Of a DNA stretch of 64,000 nt, positions 1 through 11,368 are shown piece by piece. Made by a program: the position numbers and the translations under genes. The number at the start of each line of letters is the position of its first letter. The first letter of the stretch is position 1. This DNA is from Semisulcospira habei (lineage: Eukaryota; Mollusca; Gastropoda; Semisulcospiridae), in contig BTPG01000005.1 in assembly GCA_036245525.1 (NCBI GenBank), forward strand, positions 126,059,725 through 126,123,724. Reading direction: 5' to 3'. The notes under the pieces are model-generated. The model had not been told where the DNA came from. It saw only the letters and a list, made by a program, of their open reading frames with translations, and made no database searches.

Positions 1-160
1 GGGATAGAGACATCATCACAAACTCGGAGTCCAAAATGCGCCGTCCCCCTGCGCCATGAACGCTCCTACAAACTTATCCATTCCTGTGTATGCAAGACGG
101 AGGTGTACAGTCCCAGAACCTCGGATGCGAGGTCCCTCCCTGTCTAGTCGGCCATTTCCA

Positions 161-990
161 CTGACTCCATCCATACCGCAGAGGCGGTTGTCAGTGCTGG
201 TGGAGCGCTCTCTATGGCTCCACCCTTGAAGTAGGTACCCCGCAGGATATTCCCTTGGCCTGATCTTCCTCCAATCCTCCCTGTGTCTGCCGAACAGGGG
301 TGTATTGTACCAGCGTCTGCCCTCGGCAGGAAAAACCCATCTAGTGGGCCATTCCACTGACTCCATCCATACCACAGAGGCGGTTGTCAGTGCTGGTGGA
401 GCGCTCCTATGGCTCCACCCTTGAAGTAGGTACCCTGAAGGATACTCTCTTGGCCTGATCTTCCTCCAGTCCTCCCAGTGTCTGCCAAACGGGGGTGTAT
501 TGTACCAGCGTCTGCCCTCGACAGGAACCGCCCGTCTATCGGCCATGTACTGACTAACTTCATACCATCCGAAGGTGGTTGTCAGAGAACAATGCCGTGA
601 CCCATAAGCACTGTCCGCCGGTCCGGCGAAGAGGAAAGGGAAGATGACACATCACCACGAGAATGGTGTCCTACATGCGCCGAATCCGAGCGCTGTGATA
701 TCCTTCCATCGCCTTTCATCCTTCCACATTAAGACGGGGGCTACCAGAACCTGGGAAGCGAGGCCCCTCCCCGTCTTGTCGGCCACTGCACTGACTCCAT
801 CCAAACCGCGGAAGCGGTTGTCAGTGCCGGTGGAGGGCTCTCTAGGGCTCCACTCTCGAAAAAGAAACCCCAAAGGTTATCCCTTAATCATTATGGCCTA
901 TCTTGTTGGCTACTTAACCAGATCCCCCTCTGAGCGTTGTCCTCAAAATTGTGACCCTCTTCCATCTTCCTATTATACCGGCACTGACAT
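161..990. repeat. Tandem repeat, about 195-bp unit, in copy 0
   Basis: The motif CTGACTCCATCCA and its following GGCGGTTGTCAGTG start at about 161, 357 and 791, with a decayed copy near 550. The unit is about 195 bases with drifting spacing. Open frames through it (minus 16-546) only reflect the repeat's composition; no domain is visible. Confidence 0.75.
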
Positions 991-1530
991 GTCCAACGCC
1001 GTAGGGTCCAACGTGCTCAGGGGGTGGTTCCTCGCGACTGCTGCCTGAATTCTCTTTTATTCCTTTTTGCTTGCCAGGAGGGCATGAAGAGACCCAATCC
1101 ATGCAGGGAACCGAGCTCACAACGCCCATTTGCCACTAGGTGGCGGACCAGGGACAGGCGGAATCCTAGAGCAAGTAGCTCTGAGCTCAACGGTGCTATG
1201 CGAGATGCTTTGCAGTCCACCAGTCTGGCGTGAATCTCGTCCGCTGCCTGTCTTTATTAACATCCAACGCCCGCTGGGGAACGTGGCAGCTAAATTATTA
1301 GCACCGGAGGGGGCAGCAGTCCCCTCTTTGCACCCGACAAGCACACGATATCCGAAATTTCATTCCTCTGCTTCATCTCTATGGCTGCGGTCGATAACAG
1401 CTGACGTACAGGTCTCTCTCTGCGGTAGCAGGCCCACAGCTGCGACCAAGTTCCTCCTTCCAGGCCGCACAATGAATGCAAGGTCGACTGGAGGGACAGC
1501 CCGAGTAGTGAAGGCAGACATCGTGTACAT

Positions 1531-1890
1531 CATGAGGCCATAGGGGAACGCTACAATCGGTGCGGGTCCTCACCTGAGCACTGTAACATAGGACAGACAA
1601 AAGGCCATACAAGCGCTCGAAGCCTCCTCGGAAGGTCTGAGTTCCCAGTCAGCCTTGTACATACAAGCAAGGGCCAAAGAAGCGACCCCGTAAAAAAACA
1701 TCGCGTTCATCATTAGGCCATAGGGGAACGCCGCAATCGGTGCCGGTCCTCACCTGAGCACTGTACCATAGGACAGACAAAAGGCCATACGAGCGCTCAA
1801 AGCCTCCTCGGAGGGTCCGAATTCCAGGTCAGCCTTGTACATACAAGCAAGGGCCAAAGATGCGACCCGGGTAAAAAACATAATGCCCAC
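1531..1890. repeat. Two tandem 180-bp units in copy 0
   Basis: CATNAGGCCATAGGGGAACG begins at 1531 and again at 1711, an exact 180-base period, and similarity continues through the TACATACAAGCAAGGGCC segment of both units. A related single-copy stretch is seen near 35750-35840 in DIRS copy A, so the unit belongs to the element's 5' region. Confidence 0.8.
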
Positions 1891-2289
1891 TGAGGCTATA
1901 GTAACCGAGGCTTTACCTTGTCAAGTGCGTAATTCCCAAGACCCAACACAAAATCCTTGCACCAAACCACACACAGAAATCCTTCCTTTCCTTCTCTCTT
2001 TTTTTTTTTTTTTTCACAGTAAGTCCTCGTGAGCAGAGTTCACAACTACCATCGGAGCACAAGTGCACACGACCGGTCTGACTCAGCTAAGCGAAGATAC
2101 CGACGAGTAAGGGCGAGTCTCTACCGGATACGGTAGTACGGGAGGCCACTCGGGAGTGCCCTGGTAATGGCACACCAGTGATTGCCTCCCTTAGAGGGCA
2201 TCACAGTAAGTTTTTTGGGCTAAAATTGACATGCTAAGCGAAGCTTCCAGTTAGTAATGTCATCGGTAATGATTTTGTGAAAAATAAAT

Positions 2290-2708
2290 AAGAAACTAAA
2301 GTATCTTCAGAACATTAACCTCCTTATGCATGCAGCCTGTAAACAGTACAGGTGGCTGCATGCAAAGGGGCTAAGCAATGATCAACCATTTTCCTCATTT
2401 ACTAACTGTCTGTAGTGAGATCTGACTGAAAAATGTTATTAAATTCATAACTTCAACCATCACCAGCAAACCTACAAGCTGCTGAGAAAAACCTAACGGA
2501 GAAAGAAACACGCTTAGACAGTTACAACATAATTTATTAATATTTCAAAAATAGACAAACAAACAAGTACATGTATAGAATTCAAACGCTACTTATCTTG
2601 TCAGGAAGAAAGTAAGTTGCAACTCTTCTTCACTGATGAGCTAGGTAGAAACTAAATTCTATACTTGTTTATTTGTCGGCTTTGAAAAAGGTAAAATACC
2701 TGAAATAT
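2290..2708. repeat. Gap between two DIRS copies with hairpin and dispersed repeat
   Basis: No gene is seen here. A stem-loop at 2323-2367 pairs TGCATGCAGCC with GGCTGCATGCA. From about 2494 to 2660 the sequence (GGAGAAAGAAACACGCTTAG, then AATTTATTAATATTTC) matches 55563-55720, so it is a dispersed element of unknown class. Confidence 0.55.
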
Positions 2709-3050
2709 GCATTTTTCTTTAAAAGGTATTTTTTCGAAAAATACTTACCGATGACATGACTCAGACGACCCTCCCACCTGCCCCACTTGCCGCTGGTAAG
2801 CTAAGTATCCTGACTGACGGACTATGGGTACTCTGTCCCGGATGGGGAGTATTGGGAGATAACTCTCGGCCCCCTCGGGGTTCCCCGGGTTGTGTGGTAA
2901 CACAACGAGCTCTTAGGCTAGAATTGCATAAGTAGTAGACACCTCCCATAAGGTCATGTCATCGGTAAGTATTTTTCGAAAAAATACCTTTTAAAGAAAA
3001 ATGCATTTGTTTCTTCAAAAACATTACCGATGACATGACCTTATGGGAGA
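2709..3050. repeat. Terminal/internal complementary region of DIRS copy 1, loop inverted
   Basis: A 192-base loop (2761-2952) sits between inverted repeats of about 52 bases that contain TTTTTTCGAAAAATACTTAC. The loop matches 8290-8455 at the element's 5' end in direct orientation (both read CGGACTATGGGTACTCTGTC). In copies 2, 3 and A the equivalent loop is inverted relative to the 5' end, as a DIRS internal complementary region should be. Confidence 0.75.
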
Positions 3051-5699
3051 ATGGCGAATAGGAGGAGGGTGCCGCGCTCTAGCACACCTAAGGCCCCAAG
3101 GGCCGTCCTCCCAACCGCAAACTCCCGACGACTCTAGGTAGGTGTAAGCGACGGCGCTGAAGTGCCAGGAGGGAGGAGTGCCCCCCCGGGAGGTCCCCCA
3201 CCAGAGCTAGGCTGACAGAACTCTGCGATCGAGAGCACCTGCCCGCCAGCCCTCCAGTAGCCACGATGAGGACAGCCCAGTTCCTGACGGCTGTGGCGTT
3301 CGTGGCCCTGCACGTAGCTGATTGGACGTAATTAGCCTCTAAGCTCCCTGAGGGAGGGATCCTGGACTTCGGATCGTATGACTGAGCGTAGTCAGGAAGA
3401 TCGACTGCCCTGTAGCTTCAGAGCTGCCGGGCACGGCCAAGAAGCGTGCGCATCCGCCCTGACGGCTATGTCGTCGTAGGTATACGTGAGGCAAGCTCAG
3501 GCTATCCTGCCTAGTCTCCTGGGGATAAGTCTACCAGCTGGGGTCAGCAGGGTCGGTAGGGGAGAGGTGACGGACGCCGTCCAAGAGCACAATGCCTCGG
3601 CAACTTCATCGTAGAGGCGTCAAGTTGGGGAAGCGGGCCATAGCGAGGCTTCGACTGCTGCCCACGCGAAGACTCCAGCGTTGAGGGTCTGTCGCAAACC
3701 GCCAAGGCGCAGGGGTAGGCGCTCCAGCAAGGCGGAACAGTGACCATCGCGGCTGCATGAGGACCTAGTAGAATGCGGGAAGCAGTAGCGGGGGGTCCGT
3801 GGCGAGCTGAGGGGTAAGAGGTTCAGGACCGGTACCAGGGGAAGGGGTGACCAACAGGACGAGAGGAGGATCCTTCCCAGGCTAGGTCAGAGCGTTGGCA
3901 TCTCGTCCAGGAGGGCTATACCCCACGAAGGCACGGGGAAAGCCAGAGATCCCACCTTGCGGCGAACAGGTCCACTAAGCCATCTCGCCAGCGCGCCGAT
4001 CCTCCGAAGGTATCCGGGTGCATTCCGAGTGAAGCAACTGGTTCCATCGGGGAAAAGGCTGGCTCAGACCTCCCACGAGCAGACCTCCTAGTCCGTGTCA
4101 GATCCAAGCCGTTCACGCTCTTGTCCGCGAGGTCCGGAGGCTAGGCTGGACCTCGAGAAGAACCACGGAAGTAGGGGGCGTAGCTACAGCAGCCGGGCTG
4201 CGAGACGACCGACGGAGAGTAGAGCCGACTTCCGAGCAGTGGCTAGGCCCTTCCACCGCGAGCACCGCCGCAGCAGTACCACCTGTCCAAACTCCGGCGT
4301 ACCCCTGTGCGCCCAATGGGGATGTCGAGTAGGTTAGGCACCAGGGAGACGGCGCTGCGCTTTGGGTCCACAGTGTCCATGGGTAGGTTGAGGACCCCCG
4401 GTGAGTCCAACGGAAAGCCGAAACAGGAGCAGAGACTCCATCAGCGGTGACTCCTCCTTCGCAGGTGAACCGAGGAACGTTGTGGAGGCCGAGTGCACGG
4501 GTAACTGGAGTCAAGGGTCGGCAGCTCCGGAAGAAGTCGCAGCCCAAGATCTGGAGGCGGAGCCGAGGACCACCTGCGCGGACCGCATCCCATCGCCATC
4601 TGGCACCAGCGTAAGCGAAACCAAGGTCCTAGAAGCCTCCTCCGGTCTGCTCCCCGAAGTTAAGTCCAGGAACTCCGAAGAACCTGGGTCAGCCGAGTCG
4701 TCAGCACAGGGGTCCTTCCGCGGCCAGACGACCTGCCAGGGGCCAGGAGCCGTCCACTGGAGAACGAAGAGCAGGGTAAGGAGCTCCCCGATCCCACGCA
4801 GTGTAGGGTGTTACGGACGAGTGAGGTCATCTAGTCCAAGTAGAGACAAGAGCGGATCCACAGCCAGTAGGGGCAGGCAAACTCCTGAGACCTCCTGAGA
4901 ACCAGTCCTGCCGAGGGAAGCCAACAGCTGACCACTCCAAGGAGGGCGAAGCAAGAAGCTCCGGGAACCGAGAGAAGAAGCGCAGGGTAGTCGAAGCGCC
5001 TGTCACGAAGTGCGGCAGCCGTGGCCAACTCCGAGCTGTATCCGAGAGGGCACCAGTGGAGACAGAAGCCGAAGCGCTCGCAGACCTGTTTACCACCCGT
5101 GTGAAGTCAGAATCCTTCCAACTGACTAAGTGTAATTTGGATCGCACGCGTAAAAGGTCACAAGCCAGTGAGTAGTCAGATCTCCAAAGGTGTATATTAG
5201 TGTATAACTGTGTAGAAACGTGTACATGTAAGTGTAACCCAAGCAAATATGTGTACTTTAACCCCCAAGTGTAGGTAAACAGGTCTGTGCTAGGCGAAGT
5301 AACGACAGCGTCCTCCCCGAGGATTCACCGGAGGGGGTCGAGTGTCCAGAAGTGGAGCGACTGCAGCCAGGCGCCCTGGGACGGAGCACGAAGAAGGGGA
5401 AAGGGCGGAGTGAGGGAGAGAGGAAAGGGACGAACGGCAGCCGGATGCGAAGGGGACCGACGAGCGAGATGGGACAGGATCCCTGGAGCGACGTGAAGAA
5501 TGGCAGCTCCTAAGCACGCCCGCGGAGGAGAGAGAGCGGAGTGTAGACGTAGAGTGTCGGAAGAGTGACTCCAACGATGGCGAACCGTAGAGGACGAGCA
5601 TCCCATGGAGCGGAGCGGTCCCTCCTCGTGTGTAGGAGTTCAAGAGAGGAGATCCGATGTTAAGTGCCGAGAGGATTCCAAATCGTGCCGTGATAGTGT

Positions 5700-6460
5700 A
5701 CGCGTGTGTGAATGTCTCCGCGAACCGAGCTCTATGGCGAGGTGGGCTCGCTGCCGGCGAGGAGACTCCGCGTAGGAGCCAGCGGGCTTTCTAGGAGACG
5801 AGCGGGGATCGGCATAGGATCAAGGACAGATTGGCGTACGTCCCTCCGCACCGAGCTCCGTGTCGATGCGGGCTTTCTGTCTGTCACAATGTTTGGTCCT
5901 GGTGCGTTCCCTCCTGGGAATGACCGCATCGATCAACCCACTCCGCGTACTGGAACGTTGCAACCGGCGTGGTGATCTCTCCACAAGATCGTCAAGGACT
6001 CGAGCGGTAAGAAACGGAGACTGGAACCTCTGCCTAGCCGGCTGGTCACCAACAGGACTCTGTAACCACTAGCAGCCGGCTCAGTGTGCCTCCCGACGAG
6101 CAGCGCTGTCCTGGTGGAGCCCCCTCCAGGGAGCGAGGGCGGTGCCAGCATACCCGCTCCGAGTGCGATATCCTGCGCTACGTCGTCGGCCGCCTGGACG
6201 GCTTCCCAGCTGACCTTGAGCGGTGTGTGGGTTCCGTACTGTGCGCCCAGCGGATTCCATTTGTTCCGAGACGATGCATGCGTGCGAGAATGTCTCCGTG
6301 AACCGAGCTCTGTAGCGAGGTGGGTTCTCTGCCTGACACAGGGCTTAGTCCCAGCGCATTCCCTCCTGGGAACGGTCACAATGATCTACCCACTCCGCAC
6401 ACTATACTGACGCGTCCGGCATGGTGATCTCTCCGTCATCTCGTCGGCACTCGAGCGATC
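5700..6460. repeat. Internal duplication in DIRS copy 1
   Basis: The block running from AATGTCTCCGCGAACCGAG through TTCCCTCCTGGGAA and GATCTCTCC occurs at 5710-5975 and again, diverged, at 6290-6440. A shorter shared motif, GTAAACAGGTCTG, occurs near 5272 and near 7450. No protein function is visible in either unit. Confidence 0.6.
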
Positions 6461-8488
6461 GTAGTACCGGGAACAGCAGCCGGTATTTCAGCAGGTCTGG
6501 AACCAGTCACAGGTGCCGGGCGAACTCGCCAAAGGAAGCTCCAAAGTAGCGCCCAGCGCCGTTCAGGTCATGTGGAGCAGACGTCACACCAACGTTCGGA
6601 GGTACATCCGGCACATGGTAGACAGACCTTGTGCGAGTCCGACGGTCACTGGAATCCTCCATGTAGTGTGCAGGTCGTCCAGAGGCCACTGCAACATATA
6701 AAAACCGAAGGCACGCGGGCGTGGGCCTGAGGGACCCTGCCCTGGTAAGGTTAACCTTCGCAACACATCATGCACAACAAACTCAAGCATGTCATGACAA
6801 GTATAGACCTGAAGCAAGCGGCAGGCACAGTAACCTTTGTCGGAGCGGTGCCCTCCGCTGAACACCGGCGCTGTACTATAGCGACGGGCCTCCAGGTGCA
6901 GCTTTGATCGTAGTTTTATGTTGCCTATATAGGCCATTAATCTCCTTTCGACCGTAATTTGTATTCTCATGCACAAGCCTTAGTCAAGTAGGAATTTAAC
7001 CAAAGAGCATATATTAATGTGTTCAGGAGACATAGGGCTGTCTTAGCACTCTGTTTCCGTCAGGTAGGTTCGGGTTGGGATGAGGTCACTGGCGCCGGCC
7101 CTTAGCTGCCTTGGTGATGGGCTCCACCCGTCCCAAATCATTGTCCATTTTGTAGCTCTGTTCCTGTAACTTGCGGAACGAGCGCGTGCATGAATGTGAG
7201 CAGCACCTGTGGTGGCAAGACAATTTTCTTTTCTTTTTTTTTCTTTTTTTTTGCTGTTTATGATTTTCTTCTATTACAGCCACAAAAAGGTCATCTTGAA
7301 CCTTATCAAACGGCAGCAAGGCGTGGCGACCAGTGGCCCTGCGCTCAAGTGGGCATACGCCTGACATCCAAGAACTGAAACATGTGATGCCAAGTATAAA
7401 AGTGCACAAGTATGTTCACCCACCAGCCAAATTGTGTACCTAATAAGCCCCCGTGTATGGTAAACAGGTCTGCATTACGCATAACAACAGGCATTACGTG
7501 ACCGACACAGTACCGAAGTAAGCGTCGGCTCTCGCCACACTCACCAACGTAATGCGTCAAGGAATGGCTGGAGCATAACACATTCCCCGAACCCCACAAG
7601 GTACAAAAGAGTAGGTAAGGAACAAGTGAGTAGGTAAGCGCCAGAAATATGGTTAGACTTAACTTTCACCGATCTTTCACACCACTCCCATTCCATTAAA
7701 GGTTTTAACCGCGAGGAAAAGGTGCTCTGCATCGCTAGACGCCATCTTGGAAAACGAAACTGACCACCTGTGGATCTGCGCCGTTTAAGAATGACCATTC
7801 CAGATTAAAACGTCTCATTCCTTTCCTCACGCGTAAATGCCCTCATTTGAGAAAGGGAGATTTTGACCCTGTTAAATAATAATGCCACACCAACACGGAA
7901 GGAGAGTGGGAACGGGCGCGAGGCCCGCCAAGTAAAAGTCAGGAATCTTGGCGCAAAGCAACAGCGCCGAAGAAGACCGCCTTCGTGCCTGCTCAACCAG
8001 TGCCCAGCGCGGGGACCGGCCGAGGGCCAACCCAACTACCTTACCTTTTCCCGGAGCGGGACCGGGGAAGAGGGGAGAAAAATCTCAACCAAGGCACGCG
8101 CGGCGAAGTCACAGCGAAGCACACAGCACAGCCCAGGCATTACAAGCAGCCAAGCGGGCAGCTGCCAACGAAGAGGGGACACCAGAGCCACGCAAGGCAC
8201 AGGGAGGACGCACGAAGAAGAAGTCAAGCGAAGAACCGGTCGAAAATCCCAAGTCCGTAGGCTAGAGCAAACACGTCTGAAGAGCGTAAGCCTAAGTAGA
8301 CTGACTGACGGACTATGGGTACTCTGTCCCGGATGGGGAGTATCGGGAGATAACTCTCGGCCCCCTCGGGGTTCCCCGAGTGCCTCCCGGGTTGTGTGGT
8401 AACACGAGCTCTTAGGCTAGAATTGCGTAAGTAGTAGACACCTCCCATAAGGTCATGTCATCGGTAATGTTTTTGAAGAAACAAATTA

Positions 8489-8792
8489 ATAAACTGTGTC
8501 GTGACCATCTTTTCTCAGTGTGTTTCTTTCTCTGTTGGGTTCTTCTCTGCATTTTACACGCTTGGCTGTCACCTTTTTTGATCTGGATTTTCTACAAGCT
8601 GCAGAATATGACTTTAATATTATGCAAAGAAATAGTGATGTTCATCGTTGCACATTCACAACTGTGGAATAAACAAGAAGTTTGCACGCTTCTTAGACTA
8701 CAGCATAATGTTATCAAAGTAAAAGTTGTAAACAACTAACATAAAATAAAGCTAACAACAACAAAAAAGTCCATGAAATCATTACAACAAGA
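8489..8792. other. Unannotated AT-rich stretch
   Basis: Unique-looking sequence between DIRS copy 1 and the next repeat. The 94-codon open frame at 8455-8739 starts inside the DIRS end and has no recognisable domain, so no gene is called. Confidence 0.4.
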
Positions 8793-9188
8793 ATGGCAAA
8801 GCCCTTATGGTTCACGTGTATTCACATAACAAGTCTGGTCTTTGTGACCATGACTTTTCCCAACGGGTAACTAAAAAGGTTTAAGCATCTTGCCATCAGG
8901 TATCTCTGTACCAAGTTTCAGTTTGAAATTGAAAAGAAAATTTGAGAAAAGAACAAATTCTGTGAAACTATGGCCATTTTTTACCTCTTGTGATCCTTGA
9001 ACTTTCCAAGGGGTCATCCAAATTAGTAATCACAGAAAAGTCTTACCATCAGGCATCTCTGTACCAAGTCTTTTGACCTATTTCTGGACCTCCCTGTAAC
9101 CTTGACCTTTGAGGTCATTGAACTTGGTTTGTTTAGAAAGGCCTTATCACAAAGTATCTCTTGGCCAAGTTTGAAGACTGTGGCTTAA

Positions 9189-9359
9189 CCCATATCATAC
9201 ATTATAGTACTTAAAGATAAGGATATAGACCAATGGCCTTAGTTCAAGGGTAGTGCCAGAATAGCTTGGCGCCTAGAGGTGCCAAGCTATTCTGGCACTA
9301 CCCTTGAACTGTTTTAGTAAAATTTGTTTCACACACTGGTGTATTCCGAATGATAAGGG
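9189..9359. mobile_element. TTAA-flanked MITE with nested stem-loop (copy 1)
   Basis: TTAA at 9185-9188 and at 9360-9363 flank an element whose ends are CCCATATCATAC and, on the opposite strand, CCCTTATCATTCGG. The host repeat's empty site is visible at 37750-37775 (GGCTTGAATAGTC), which supports TTAA-targeted insertion. TTAA duplications with CCC ends are typical of piggyBac-type elements. Related copies lie at 12915-13132, 25092-25283 and 36520-36788. Confidence 0.75.
9241..9310. repeat. Perfect 30-bp stem-loop
   Basis: Bases 9241-9270 (starting AGTTCAAGGGTAGTGCCAG) are perfectly complementary to 9281-9310, leaving a 10-base loop. The same stem-loop recurs, with different but mostly paired changes, at 12967-13036, 47081-47174, 50905-50992, 51104-51201 and more distantly 52240-52309. 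Confidence 0.9.
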
Positions 9360-9479
9360 TTAAATAGTCTCAGACAAAATGCCAATGTTAAAGTTTACCA
9401 TAGACAAATGGCAGACAGATGCCGGACAGACGACCACTGGCTCATTACATAGACTCACTCAAAGTATCGCACATGAGCC

Positions 9480-10663
9480 CAAAAGGATGCCTGAAAAATA
9501 CAGGTGACTGTAGATGAAATGTACAACTGATCAACACAATTTTATATATTTAAATGTTCATGCACAAAATAAAAACAAAGAACACTATTCATCAAAAAAT
9601 ACTTCACACTGCACGACAGCAGTAAATCAATTATCTTGCAAGCAGAAGAACCATTTAACTTGAACACGAATGGCATGGCCCATAAATTATACTGACTTCC
9701 ATTAAAAACACGAAAAATGTCTGTAAGTGTACCTGCAAACAAAGCCACCCTGACAGCAAAACAAAAAAATTGTATTTGTTGCTTACTTCAGATGTTCAGC
9801 CTACTGTCGGAGCTATCTTCACACAAAAATTGGATGAGTTATCGCCCATGGCTACAGGGTTTCATTAGTGGTGAAAATAAGCAAAACTGGACACACTCTG
9901 CGAAGCAAGTTTCCTGTGATATGTTTTAACACACAAGTTGTGTGGATTGTTTATGATGCTATTAACTGCCTTAACCAAAATTTGACTCGAAAAATTGATT
10001 AGAGAACCAGTTACAGTTACAGTGCACATCATTTTCTTAATAAATCTTATTTGATTTAATGTGAATTACTTTCAAACCATTTTTTATGCTCCAGTGACTG
10101 ACACAGAGATAAAAAACACACTCATATCCATTTGATCAGGTAAATATGGCCACTATCCTAAAACTAAAGAAATTTTTGATTTTCATGTTTGTAGGTCATG
10201 TTGCTTAAGTGCCTTTGAAAAAAGAAAAGTAGGTCAAGACCAAACAGGCCGGATTTTCATGCACACGGACCCGAGTAACACTGCACATTGGTTGGCTTTC
10301 AGCTGTGTCCTCTGCAGATGCTCCCCATTTCACTTTCAATATCCTGCGATGGTAGTGTCACTAATGACGTCATAAGTCATCGATGTGCAATTTTTAAGAC
10401 AAAACATTCTATTTGCACACAACATAACACACTCTTCATAACATATGCTAATAAATGACGTCAAAATAACCTGGATTAAAGCAGATTTACAAAGAAAAGC
10501 ACTATGGTGAAAAATTCGCGTTTTTAATGGAAGTCAGTACATATTACCTAGAATAAGGTATCAAAATATGTGTGCAGCTCTGCGACTGTGCACCTTGCAG
10601 TTTAGAAAAGCAAGGTCCAAAATCAGAGACCATCACACACTATGCACAGTAACTCCAGCTTAA
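9480..10663. other. Unannotated non-coding stretch downstream of ELOVL
   Basis: AT-rich sequence without recognisable genes or repeats. The short open frames (9542-9748 minus, 9717-9929 plus) show no domain. Part of the elongase 3' untranslated region may reach into this interval, but no clear minus-strand AATAAA signal was identified close to the stop codon. Confidence 0.35.
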
Positions 10664-10744
10664 CCCTTTGGATGTCTGATGTGGTTTTTGTTGAGATGAT
10701 TCCTGCAGGAATCATGACAAAAAGTGCTACCGATTGCCAAAGGG
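10664..10744. mobile_element. TTAA foldback MITE, CCCTTTG family
   Basis: An 81-base element lies between TTAA at 10660-10663 and TTAA at 10745-10748. Its ends are CCCTTTGG and CCAAAGGG in inverted orientation, and the centre is GATTCCTGCAGGAATC. Relatives lie at 23203-23281, 41271-41366 and 49736-49819. Confidence 0.8.
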
Positions 10745-10748
10745 TTAA

Positions 10749-11152
10749 ATGCCATCCAGGTACATATCTTCATGGGCAACCTAAGCCCTGCAGAGCTCAT
10801 GGAGATCTCTACTTTACCCTATTTACATGCCAATTCCTTAGACAAAGGAGGTCCGTGAGTGTGATAATTATGAGCTTTGAATAATATATCATGTAAGTCC
10901 CTGCTGATATAAGGTAATTGTTTCAAGATCACCAGTTCAACATCACTTCTCTACCGATTTGGCAAAAGCTTGTACGTCCATTTTGTAAAAATAAATTTTA
11001 AAATCTGACGGCTTTAAAATCTCACTTCTCACAAATAGACACACAGGCCATTGCCAGATCAAGGCAGACACATACAGTCTCAAAATTTCCTAAAACTTGG
11101 GCTGGGCACACAGGAGTTTAGATGTCATGATTCCTACACTTCGTCCCACACA
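10749..11152 (-). other. Probable 3' untranslated region of ELOVL
   Basis: This lies directly downstream of the elongase stop codon on the minus strand and holds no other recognisable feature. Assignment is by position only; the true 3' end is not visible from sequence motifs. Confidence 0.35.
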
Positions 11153-11368
11153 TCAACTTGACTTTTTCTTGTCTGTACCATTGGTTATACGTCCTTCCGC
11201 CTTTTTGGCTTGGGCCCTGGCTTTTGTGTAGGTCTGAATATAAAAGTGTGCGAAGAGGACCAGGAATACAACCGCGTACAGACCAATCCAGTACACGAAG
11301 AAGACTGGATAGTCGCATTCAATGAACAGAAGTTGGACTGAGTGGATGGTGACCAGGACAAACTGCGT
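11153..11368 (-). CDS. ELOVL7-like: ELOVL coding exon 7 (C-terminus)
   Basis: It encodes residues 210-280 after a CTTTTTCAG acceptor: [17 protein letters not shown], a hydrophobic hairpin around [28 protein letters not shown], and a lysine-rich tail ending KKSS before TGA at 11153-11155. The KKxx end is a candidate ER-retrieval signal. Confidence 0.92.
   Translation of the reverse strand, partial: TQFVLVTIHSVQLLFIECDYPVFFVYWIGLYAVVFLVLFAHFYIQTYTKARAQAKKAEGRITNGTDKKKSS

Larger units (their letters stand above)
1..2289 (-). mobile_element. DIRS-like retrotransposon copy 0, 5' portion only
   Basis: The right-hand 200 bases match the 5' ends of the other DIRS-like copies in this window: a GC-rich stretch with a CGGGAGTGCC-type core, then TTTTTTGGGCTAAAATTG, then an inverted terminal repeat around GTCATCGGTAATGATTTTG ending near 2289. 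The other copies place protein sequence on the minus strand, so this end is the element's 5' end. The body (1-2000) holds tandem repeats and no recognisable protein; the rest of the element lies left of the window. The stretch near 1460-1560 resembles 35690-35830 of copy A. Identity rests on terminal similarity, not on a coding domain. Confidence 0.6.
2709..8488 (-). mobile_element. DIRS-like retrotransposon copy 1, coding capacity lost
   Basis: Both ends are defined. The 5' inverted terminal repeat lies at about 8441-8488 and its complement at 3003-3050 (ACATTACCGATGACATGACC). An outer end repeat lies at 2709-2760, with its complement at 2953-3004. Just inside the 3' end (about 3170-3600) the sequence is recognisably a mutated version of the tyrosine-recombinase region of copies 2 and 3, for example GGACAGCCCAGTT against GACAGCACAGTT. 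No long open frame with RT, RNase H or recombinase motifs survives. The many short open frames at 4-6.5 kb are products of high GC. The copy is dead, or a non-autonomous derivative. Confidence 0.7.
8793..9479. mobile_element. Dispersed element with internal tandem units (copy 1)
   Basis: It begins near GGCAAAGCCCTTATGGTTCA and ends near CACATGAGCCC, giving short inverted ends of the form TTATGGCTCACGTG. Inside are repeated units with TGACCTTTCCAAGGGGTCAT and CATCAGGTATCTCTGTACCA. The same structure occurs at 36890-37870 and partly at about 44030-44472. No protein is encoded; it looks like a non-autonomous DNA element. A TTAA element has inserted at 9189-9359. Confidence 0.65.

Noticed and set aside
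16..546. 176-codon minus frame
   Set aside because: It lies across the ~195-bp tandem repeat and only echoes it; no domain.
4095..4898. Open frames of 80-165 codons in GC-rich DIRS copy 1
   Set aside because: Stops are rare by composition; frames overlap on both strands and show no motifs.
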